This document shows, piece after piece, positions 15,193-20,960 of a DNA stretch of 20,960 nt. Under the pieces are notes generated by a model. It was given only the letters and a program-made list of their open reading frames with translations, was not told where the DNA came from and ran no database searches. Made by a program: the position numbers and the translations under genes. This DNA comes from Chloroflexota bacterium (GTDB lineage: Bacteria; Chloroflexota; Anaerolineae; B4-G1), in the NCBI GenBank assembly GCA_024232355.1, contig JAAEPW010001002.1, positions 1 through 20,960 on the forward strand, in the 5' to 3' direction. Within the stretch, counting starts at the first letter, position 1. Every line of letters begins with the position of its first letter.

Positions 15193-15948
15193 CTATCCTA
15201 CAAGCGCCATTTTTCCTTGGCGGGGGCAGCTTTGCTCGGCGAGAAAATCCAGGAAGGCGTGGATGATGATTTGGGGATCGTGGGTTTTGGCGATGATCTT
15301 GGGAGGAATGGGGATGGGGTTGTTACGCAATTCTAGTGTGTACAAGTTGGTCAGTTGGCCGATCGCTGGTGGGAGAGCGGTCAGTTGATTGTGGTCGAGT
15401 TTGAGGGATTGCAGCTGGGTCAACTGACTGATCTCTGGCGGGATGGCTGTCAGCCGGTTGTTGATGAGGTTGAGGGATTGCAACCGGGTTAGCTGGCCGA
15501 TCTCGGGTGGGAGTGATGTGAGTCGATTGCCGATGAGGTTGAGGGCCTGCAAGTGGGTTAGCTGGCCGATCTCTGGCGGGAGGGCGGCCAGTCGATTGCC
15601 GATGAGGTAGAGACGTTCTAGTCGAGTCAGCTGGCCGATCTCTGGGGGGAGCGCTGTCAGTTTGTTTTCAAAGAGGATGAGGGATTGGAGTTGGGTGAGT
15701 TGTCCGATTTCCCGGGGGAGCACCGTCAGGTTGTTAAAGCCGAGATTGAGGGACTTTAGTCGGGTCAACTGGCCGATCTCTGGGGGGATGGCTGATAGGT
15801 GAGTGTCGCTGAGGATGAGGGATTGGAGTTGGGTCAGTTGTCCGATCTCTGGGGGCAGGGCCGCCAGCGGGTTGCATCGAAGTTCGAGTTTGGTCCAGCC
15901 TTGGCGGGCGGCGGTTTTGATCAGGTTTAAGAGTTCTTGTTGGTTCAT
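15193..15948 (-). CDS. Leucine-rich repeat protein, probably a truncated LRR-Roc protein
   Basis: The product is 251 residues: an N-terminal helix (MNQQELLNLIKTAARQGW), then nine 23-residue LRRs of the pattern LQSL.L..N.LTALPPEIGQLT, then a cap ending LAEQSCPRQGKMALVG. Bacterial LRR-Roc-COR proteins commonly read K-x-x-LVG-x-G-x-x-GKT at this point, so the chain stops inside the expected GTPase P-loop and the Roc and COR domains are missing. Only 37 bases separate the stop from the CHAT gene, so no downstream remnant remains. I chose the ATG at 15948 because AAGGAG lies 6 bases upstream. An in-frame ATG at 15987 overlaps the previous stop but adds 13 residues unlike the family start. It has no signal peptide and no shared motif. 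It may still act as a free LRR sensor or adaptor. Confidence 0.85.
   Translation of the reverse strand: MNQQELLNLIKTAARQGWTKLELRCNPLAALPPEIGQLTQLQSLILSDTHLSAIPPEIGQLTRLKSLNLGFNNLTVLPREIGQLTQLQSLILFENKLTALPPEIGQLTRLERLYLIGNRLAALPPEIGQLTHLQALNLIGNRLTSLPPEIGQLTRLQSLNLINNRLTAIPPEISQLTQLQSLKLDHNQLTALPPAIGQLTNLYTLELRNNPIPIPPKIIAKTHDPQIIIHAFLDFLAEQSCPRQGKMALVG
15290..15910 (-). repeat. 69-bp tandem repeats encoding LRR units
   Basis: The segment is a run of imperfect 69-base units, each with a plus-strand block close to AGCTGGCCGATCTC or GTCAACTGGCCGATCTC, which encodes the EIGQLT part of each 23-residue LRR. The high similarity between units suggests expansion by tandem duplication. Confidence 0.8.
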
Positions 15949-15983
15949 TGGGTGCTCCTTGTGGCGTAAGGTATGAAATGCGA

Positions 15984-17975
15984 TCATTCGTCATTGAGCA
16001 AGGCTTGGAAACAGGGATCATCGCGGATGAGGTCAAAGTCGGTCGAGACGCGGGCTCTGCGCTGGTACTGGGCGTCGCGGGCGATGGCTTTTTCTAGCCA
16101 CGCGCAGGCTTTAGCCGGTTGGTTCTGAAGGGCGTACACTTGTGCCAGGTTGTCGTAGATCAGGGGAAGGGTCAAAAGTTCGGCGGCGCGGGTGTAATCT
16201 TGGGTGGCCTGTGGGTAGTCTTGTAGGGTTTTGTAGACAAGGCCCCGGTTGTTATAGGCTTGTCCGAACTGCGGATTCAGGTCGATGGCGCGGTCATAAT
16301 CGGCGATGGCTTGCTGGTAGTTCTCCAATATTCGGTAGGCGTTTCCCCGACTGTAGTAGGCTTTGGCGTACTGGGGGTTCAGCTCGATGGCCTGACCGTA
16401 GGACTCGATGGCCCGCTCGTACTCGTGCATTTTGTAATAAGTGTTCCCCTGGTTGTAGTAGGGTTTGGTGTCTCTTGGGTCCAACTGGATGGCCCGGTCA
16501 TAGTCGGCGATGGCCTGTTGGTAGTCTTTTAATTCCTGGTAGACGATCCCCCGGTTGTAGTAGGGCAAGGCAAAGTCAGGGGTCAACTCGATGGCCCGGT
16601 CATAGTTGGCGATGGCTTGCTGGGTGTCTCCCAACTCGTAGTAGGTGATCCCCAGGTTGTTGTACGCCTCGGCACCCGTGGGTTTGATCTCGATGGCGCG
16701 GTTATAGTCCGCCAATGCCTGGTCGTATTCGCCCATATCATTATAGTTGATGCCCCGATTGTTGTATGCCTTGACATACTGGGGGTTGATCTCGATAGCG
16801 CGGGTATAGTCCGCCAGTGCTTGGTCGTACTCACCCATATCATGGTAGGTCACCCCCCGGTTGTTGTACGCCTGGGCATACAACGGGTTGAACTCGATAG
16901 CGCGGTCATAGTCTGCCAACGCTTGATCGTACTGGCCCATATCATTGTAGTTGACCCCCCGGTTGTTGTACCGTACGGCATTGGGGTCGAGTTCGATGGC
17001 ACGGTTAAAGTCGGCTTCGGCTTGGGCGTATTCGCTCAGGTGGTTGTAGACGAGTCCCCGGTTGTTGTACGCCACGGCCATATCGGGGTCAAGTTCGATG
17101 GCGCGGGTATAGTCGAAAAGGGCTTGATCCAGATCCTCCAATGGTACTTGATAAAGCCAGCCCAAACGAAAGTAGGCGTCGGCTGAGCCTTTCACAGTTT
17201 CTTCCTCCTCTAGCATAGCCACGGCTTTGCCAATCACTTGGGCGCTTTCGGCGTATGCTCGTTCGGCATAGTACGATTGACCCAACGCATAGAGGGAGAG
17301 AAAGGTGAGCTGGCCCGGTAGGTCTTTGGTTATAAACGTGGCATACTCGCTAGGGGGAACTGCTTTTAGGCCTTTTACTTGACTGATATTCACGTCGGAC
17401 GCTACAAAGTGTGCTTGCTTGCGATTAAAAAAGTTGACGGTAACGCGCGTACTGGTTTCCTCTCCCCAGATAACGATACTGGCGTCGTAGCGATTGCCGA
17501 GAGATCGGGCACCGGCGTGGTCGTCTGCAACCAAACAAGTGGGTTCGACTTGGACACGGAGGTTGGAAAAGTTCAGTTCGTCCCGTACCTTTTCGATACT
17601 CCGCTTGATCTCGTTGTAAGATTCGGCGCTGGGCAAGTTTTCAGCATAGTGAAAGGTAGCAATGATGATGAGAATTTCATCCTCGCGTTCCTTGGGAAAG
17701 GCGCGCGGCCAGAAACCTTGCAGCAGCAGTCGCTGCCTGATATCGGGAGAGATGGCGCCCGCAATGGCAACGCCCAAAATAAGGACGAGTAGGAAGGCAA
17801 GCAGGAGGGCAGGATAAAAGCGCCAGGGGTGTTGTGTGCGCCAATGATTCAGTCGAGCAAAGGGGCTGTGAAAGTGGATGCCGCCTTCGATGTGGGCATG
17901 GTCGCCGACGACGCCCACTTGACTGCCGGTGATGGTGGTTGGGTTGGGGGTGTCTGTGTGGTTTTGTTCGGTCAT
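15984..17975 (-). CDS. Membrane-anchored TPR protein with N-terminal variant motif
   Basis: The 663-residue protein starts with the sister form of the shared motif (residues 15-36, SQVGVVGDHAHIEGGIHF). A single strongly hydrophobic segment follows at about 53-75 (ALLLAFLLVLILGVAIAGA). Residues 98-200 form an alpha/beta region containing LIIIATFHYAEN and ARSLGNRYDASIVIWGEE. That layout recalls the small nucleotide- or TolB-like domains that precede TPRs in other bacterial proteins, but I cannot name it. Eleven TPRs of about 34 residues fill residues 263-640. No catalytic domain is visible. The ATG at 17975 follows AAGGAAACCCTA. The stop overlaps an unused ATG of the next gene's frame. By inference it is a membrane scaffold joining the motif network; the topology cannot be decided from the flanking charges. 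Confidence 0.9.
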   Translation of the reverse strand: MTEQNHTDTPNPTTITGSQVGVVGDHAHIEGGIHFHSPFARLNHWRTQHPWRFYPALLLAFLLVLILGVAIAGAISPDIRQRLLLQGFWPRAFPKEREDEILIIIATFHYAENLPSAESYNEIKRSIEKVRDELNFSNLRVQVEPTCLVADDHAGARSLGNRYDASIVIWGEETSTRVTVNFFNRKQAHFVASDVNISQVKGLKAVPPSEYATFITKDLPGQLTFLSLYALGQSYYAERAYAESAQVIGKAVAMLEEEETVKGSADAYFRLGWLYQVPLEDLDQALFDYTRAIELDPDMAVAYNNRGLVYNHLSEYAQAEADFNRAIELDPNAVRYNNRGVNYNDMGQYDQALADYDRAIEFNPLYAQAYNNRGVTYHDMGEYDQALADYTRAIEINPQYVKAYNNRGINYNDMGEYDQALADYNRAIEIKPTGAEAYNNLGITYYELGDTQQAIANYDRAIELTPDFALPYYNRGIVYQELKDYQQAIADYDRAIQLDPRDTKPYYNQGNTYYKMHEYERAIESYGQAIELNPQYAKAYYSRGNAYRILENYQQAIADYDRAIDLNPQFGQAYNNRGLVYKTLQDYPQATQDYTRAAELLTLPLIYDNLAQVYALQNQPAKACAWLEKAIARDAQYQRRARVSTDFDLIRDDPCFQALLNDE

Positions 17976-18048
17976 TAGGGTTTCCTTGGTTTGACTAACA
18001 GGGATGGCGGCAATCTCCGGTTGTTTGCCCCTCTGAGCGTGTAAATGG

Positions 18049-18066
18049 CGCGCTATGGAAAGCGCG
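18049..18066. other. Hairpin just after the NACHT stop codon
   Basis: CGCGCT at 18049-18054 pairs with AGCGCG at 18061-18066 around a 6-base loop, immediately downstream of the TAG at 18068-18070. No T-run follows on the minus strand, so it is at best a weak or factor-dependent terminator, or an mRNA-stabilising hairpin. Confidence 0.4.
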
Positions 18067-18067
18067 G

Positions 18068-20299
18068 CTACAGTGTTGGTTTGTCATTGGTTTGGTGTGG
18101 TTGGTGGCGGGAGGCAAAGTGTTCTAGCAGGTAGCGGTGGATGAATATCCAGCCGCCGCCGACACGGCGGAGGAGGATACGCTCAGTCATAGTGTCCAGG
18201 TAGGCTACGAGGCGGCGGTCTGCGAAAGGGTAGGGTAGGATGGCCTGCCGTGCCAGCAGCCAGCGGAGGGTGTAGTGTTGGATAACGGTTTCAGCCCCGT
18301 AAGTGAGCGATATTCCGAATGAAAAAGAAAGACCCATGGGAATGCCTGCCAGCAGAGCGGCCTTTAAGCCCTCTCCAAAGCGGAAATAAGCCAAGTTTTG
18401 AATGGTGCCGAACCAGGGAAGCGTCAATTGGCCATTGAGCTGCCACAAGACCAGGGCAAATATACAGCCGCCAAGTACACCGACTATGAGAAAAGTAAAC
18501 GCATTGCGGGAGGCGCGGCGAATGCTCTGGTTGGGAGTGGCGCGCACTTGCGTTTCCTGCTGCTTGAATCCGTTGACCAGCCCGCTAAGCAGCCCGGCAA
18601 TCAGCCCGACAAGCAGCCCGACAAGCAGCCCGACACTCAGCCCGCCAAGCAGCCCGCCACTCAGCCCGAAAATCAGCCCGGCAATCAGCCCGTAACTCAG
18701 CCCGAAAATCAGCCCGCCACTACTCAGCCCGCCAAGCAGTTCGTCAATCAGCCCGCCAATCAGCCCGCCAATCAGCGTAACCAACAGAGTGCCGCCAAAA
18801 CCTAACCCAAACTCGCTACTAATTCCCCCGGCCAGTGCTGATAGTATGGGTATGGCGAATCCGCCGAAAAAGGCGCGGAGGAAACGGTTCAGGGAGAGGG
18901 GGGACCAGACGAGTACTTCTTTGAGTTCTATCTGAGGATCATCACCCAGCCCGGCACTCAGCCCGAAAATCAGCCCGGTACTCAGCCCGAAAATCAGCCC
19001 GACAATCAGCCCGCCAATCAGCCCGCCAATCAGCCCGCCAATCAGCCCGTAAATCAGCCCGAAAATCAGCCCGAAAATCAGCCCGTAGCGGCGGGCGGAG
19101 TCGGATGGGAGCCAGGTGGGTTGGAGGCGCTCGATGTAAAAGATGGATTGTTTGTGCTGGGCCATACGGTGGGCCAGGTTGGACAGCCAGCGCAGTGCCT
19201 GGGGTTGGTCGTAGGGGGTGCTTGACGGGAGGGGACGGTGTTGGAAAACGCGGCGGACGTAGGTGGCGAAAAAGTGGCGGCGTTTCTGGTCGAGGGAGGC
19301 GTGGGGGTCTGGGCTGGGTTGTTGGCCTGGGCCGCCGTCGCCGTAGGTGAGGGGCATGAGGCTGAGCATGAGGGGGGATTGGGCGAGTTGTTGGAGGTCC
19401 GGGTCGTGGGGGAGGGCGGCGCGCAGGTCGCCGGTGGACGGGCCAAACTTGCTCAGGTAGGCGTCCATCTGGGGTAGTTCGAGGGGCTGGACGCGGACGG
19501 CGGTGGAGAGGTTGAGGCGGTTGTTGAGTTCTTTATAGTCGGCGGTGCGGCTGCAGACGACGATTTCTGTCGGGCGGTTGGCCGTGAATTGGTTGATGGC
19601 GGCGATGCAGTCGTCGCGGTAGGCGGGGTCTACTTCGTCGAGGCCGTCGAGGAGGAGGGTGAGGGCGTTGGCGTCCAGCCAGGCGCGGGTGACGGGGCGG
19701 GCTACCTGGTAGGCGATGAAGAGTTCGTCCAGGAGCCAGTCGGCCAGGGGCTGGCGGTCTCGGGCCCAGGATGAGAGGTTGAGGATGATGGGGATGGGGC
19801 AGTCGGCGTCTTGTTGGGCGGCGGTTAGGAGTTGTTCGGCCAGTTGGAGCAGGGTGATGGTTTTGCCGCTGGCGGGGTCGCCCAGGATGAGGAGGGAGCG
19901 GCCGTGTTCTTGGAATACGGCCCCGATGGGTTTGTCGTGGGGGATGGGCTGGTCGATGGGCTGGAGGGTGAGGTCCCAGGGGCGGCTGACGGCGTCGCGT
20001 TTGTATTCGATGCCGAGGGTGATGTAGATGGCGTGGTGGACGGCGTTGTGCAAAAAGCCGTCGATCCAGGTGGATTTGATGTTGAGGAGGAGGTTTTCGC
20101 GGTTGCGATGGAGTTGGTCGGGGGGGATGGTTTTCTCTTTGCGGGAGAAGAGGGAGCCAAGGAGGGAGCGGGGGGGCGGGGGCGCAGAGGTGGTGGGGGA
20201 ATGGATGGTGACGTCTCCTTCCACATTGCCGATTTGGGTGCTGTGGTCGCGGCCGTTTTGGGTGATTTGGGTGGGGGTTTTTTGGTCGTTGGTTGTCAT
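18068..20299 (-). CDS. NACHT NTPase with N-terminal RHIM-like motif and glycine-zipper membrane domain
   Basis: This is a 743-residue STAND NTPase. Residues 12-33 carry the shared motif (STQIGNVEGDVTIH), followed by a Pro-rich linker at about 35-45. The NACHT core has a P-loop GDPASGKT (140-147), a Walker B LTLLLDGLDEV (213-223) and a sensor strand IVVCSR (246-251). Residues of about 404-450 and 504-575 are tetrapeptide repeats GLIG/GLIF/GLSG, with further hydrophobic segments to about 680, which implies several membrane passes. The end (about 712-730) holds a block, RRVGGGWIFIHRYLLEHFA, that I associate with other bacterial NACHT proteins. The ATG at 20299 follows GAGG with good spacing. NACHT proteins oligomerise on sensing a trigger. 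By inference the membrane part is the output and the N-terminal motif recruits partners. No separate sensor solenoid is visible. The family call is firm; the function in defence or cell death is inferred. Confidence 0.9.
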   Translation of the reverse strand: MTTNDQKTPTQITQNGRDHSTQIGNVEGDVTIHSPTTSAPPPPRSLLGSLFSRKEKTIPPDQLHRNRENLLLNIKSTWIDGFLHNAVHHAIYITLGIEYKRDAVSRPWDLTLQPIDQPIPHDKPIGAVFQEHGRSLLILGDPASGKTITLLQLAEQLLTAAQQDADCPIPIILNLSSWARDRQPLADWLLDELFIAYQVARPVTRAWLDANALTLLLDGLDEVDPAYRDDCIAAINQFTANRPTEIVVCSRTADYKELNNRLNLSTAVRVQPLELPQMDAYLSKFGPSTGDLRAALPHDPDLQQLAQSPLMLSLMPLTYGDGGPGQQPSPDPHASLDQKRRHFFATYVRRVFQHRPLPSSTPYDQPQALRWLSNLAHRMAQHKQSIFYIERLQPTWLPSDSARRYGLIFGLIFGLIYGLIGGLIGGLIGGLIVGLIFGLSTGLIFGLSAGLGDDPQIELKEVLVWSPLSLNRFLRAFFGGFAIPILSALAGGISSEFGLGFGGTLLVTLIGGLIGGLIDELLGGLSSGGLIFGLSYGLIAGLIFGLSGGLLGGLSVGLLVGLLVGLIAGLLSGLVNGFKQQETQVRATPNQSIRRASRNAFTFLIVGVLGGCIFALVLWQLNGQLTLPWFGTIQNLAYFRFGEGLKAALLAGIPMGLSFSFGISLTYGAETVIQHYTLRWLLARQAILPYPFADRRLVAYLDTMTERILLRRVGGGWIFIHRYLLEHFASRHQPHQTNDKPTL
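18580..19090 (-). repeat. 12-bp in-frame repeats encoding (GLIx)n in the NACHT protein
   Basis: Two arrays, about 18580-18790 and 18950-19090, are built from variants of a 12-base unit that reads CAGCCCGCCAAT on the plus strand. They encode Gly-Leu-Ile-x tetrapeptides. The glycine every fourth residue gives an extended GxxxG register, typical of tightly packed transmembrane helices. Copy-number change by slippage would stay in frame. Confidence 0.85.
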
Positions 20300-20321
20300 A
20301 GGTTAGTCCTCAATTCGGCGC

Positions 20322-20376
20322 ATTGCAGACAATCCGGCGAATTGTCTGCAATTCGTACCGCCGTGGAACGGGCGGT
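20322..20376. other. Two intergenic hairpins, possible terminator or repeat element
   Basis: A perfect 12-bp inverted repeat (ATTGCAGACAAT at 20322-20333 and its complement at 20341-20352) surrounds a 7-base loop. A second stem, ACCGCC at 20357-20362 paired with GGCGGT at 20371-20376, sits next to it. Both fall between the stop of the TPR gene and the start of the NACHT gene. Neither is followed by a T-run on the minus strand, so a classical intrinsic terminator is not supported. They could attenuate, stabilise mRNA ends, or be remnants of an interspersed palindromic repeat. Confidence 0.6.
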
Positions 20377-20415
20377 GGTGGGTGGTTGTGTTTTCTTGGG
20401 ATGGTGTGTGATGGG

Positions 20416-20960
20416 TCATGGTGTGTTGTCTCCAGGTGTGGGGGTGGTTTCTAGTTCTTGTAGGGCGGATTCGGCCGACGTGCGCATAGAAGGATCGTCG
20501 CTTGCTGCAAGGAGATACTCAAAGTCAGCGCGGGCTTTTTGGGTATGGCCGAGGGCCTGGTACGCTTTTCCCCGCCAGTAGTAAGCGTTGTCATATTGGG
20601 GATCGAGTTCGATGGCGCGGTCGAGGTCGGCGATGGCGCGCTCGTACTGACCCATCTCGCGGTAGGCAATCCCCCGGTTGTGGTAGGCGATGGCGTCTTG
20701 GAGATCGAGTTCGATGGCGCGGTCAAAGTCGTCGATGGCGCGCTCGTACTGGGCCATCTCGGCATAGGCAATCCCCCGGTTGTGGTAGGCGATGGCGTCT
20801 TGGAGATCGAGTTCGATGGCGCGGTCAAAGTCGTCGATGGCGCGCTCGTACTGGGCCATTTTGTAGTAGGCAACCCCCCGGTTGTGGTAGGCGATGGCGT
20901 ATTGGGGATCGAGTTCGATGGCGCGGTCATAGTTGGCGATGGCGCGCTCGTACTGGCCCA
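20416..20960 (-). CDS. TPR-repeat protein, C-terminal part (5' end beyond window)
   Basis: Only the last 180 residues are visible. The frame stays open to the window edge, so the start lies outside. The visible part holds about four and a half tetratricopeptide repeats of 34 residues (pattern AIAYHNRGIAY..MAQYERAI.D.DRAIELD), then a short tail rich in Ser, Thr and Pro (ending TPTPGDNTP). TPR superhelices bind partner proteins or peptides, and no enzymatic domain is visible. Two neighbouring repeats are identical over 94 bases, which points to recent tandem duplication or gene conversion. It lies upstream of the NACHT gene with a 116-base gap carrying two hairpins, so it may or may not share that transcript. 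If it resembles the TPR protein at 15984-17975, a motif and membrane anchor could lie in the missing N-terminus, but that cannot be seen. Confidence 0.9.
   Translation of the reverse strand, partial: GQYERAIANYDRAIELDPQYAIAYHNRGVAYYKMAQYERAIDDFDRAIELDLQDAIAYHNRGIAYAEMAQYERAIDDFDRAIELDLQDAIAYHNRGIAYREMGQYERAIADLDRAIELDPQYDNAYYWRGKAYQALGHTQKARADFEYLLAASDDPSMRTSAESALQELETTPTPGDNTP
20664..20859 (-). repeat. Near-perfect 102-bp tandem repeats encoding TPR units
   Basis: The segments 20664-20757 and 20766-20859 are identical base for base and offset by exactly 102 bp, which is one 34-residue TPR. The shared anchor CTCGTACT recurs at 20641, 20743, 20845 and 20947, so the period extends over at least four units with lower identity outside this pair. 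The array is in frame, so gain or loss of units would lengthen or shorten the superhelix without breaking the gene. Confidence 0.85.

Noticed and set aside
15949..15987. Earlier ATG of the LRR gene overlapping the TPR stop
   Set aside because: The ATGA overlap hints at coupling, but AAGGAG lies just before the ATG at 15948 and the family-like start MNQQELL begins there.

Overview
This window looks like a chromosomal segment of a large-genome, multicellular-type bacterium. I would guess Chloroflexota (Anaerolineae/Caldilineae type), with Cyanobacteria as the alternative. The reasons are the density of STAND NTPases with TPR, LRR and HEAT-like solenoids, the CHAT protease, and the GC-rich, C-biased coding strand. 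The assignment rests on gene content only. Every gene I can support is on the minus strand, so transcription runs from high to low coordinates, and most gaps are shorter than 180 bases. No tRNA, rRNA, CRISPR array, transposase or plasmid gene is visible.

In transcription order the layout is: a TPR protein cut by the window edge (20416-20960); a NACHT NTPase with a glycine-rich membrane domain (18068-20299); a membrane-anchored TPR protein (15984-17975); an LRR protein ending where a Roc GTPase would normally begin (15193-15948); a CHAT caspase-like protease (13863-15155); a 1762-residue NB-ARC protein with about 33 helical repeats (8508-13796); a 32-residue peptide gene (8319-8417); an NB-ARC/TPR protein (5158-8256); two translationally coupled AAA+/STAND ATPases with membrane segments (3605-4984 and 1194-3608); a DEDDh exonuclease (430-1056) preceded by three 39-bp hairpin repeats; and a small excisionase-like HTH protein (64-282) with its own strong promoter.

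The unifying feature is a short motif, consensus about I-x-Q-T-A-x-D-H/N-A-T-Q-I-G-x-V-x-G-D-V-x-I-H. It sits at the extreme N-terminus of the NACHT, both NB-ARC and the 459-residue ATPase proteins, at the C-terminus of the CHAT protease, and makes up nearly all of the 32-residue peptide. A sister form (S-Q-V-G-V-V-G-D-x-A-x-I-E-G-G-I) sits at the N-terminus of the membrane TPR protein and just upstream of the first form in the CHAT protein. Proline-rich linkers usually separate the motif from the folded domains. The Q-[IV]-G core resembles RHIM/PP-type amyloid signalling motifs known in metazoan necroptosis proteins, fungal NLR systems and bacterial NLR-like proteins.

My working model is an inference. 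Several receptors with different sensors (HEAT-like, TPR, membrane) share one homotypic adaptor motif. On activation they could nucleate assembly of a common effector, the CHAT protease, and perhaps membrane-acting partners. The standalone peptide could act as a nucleator, capping peptide or decoy. This would be an abortive-infection or programmed-death type conflict island.
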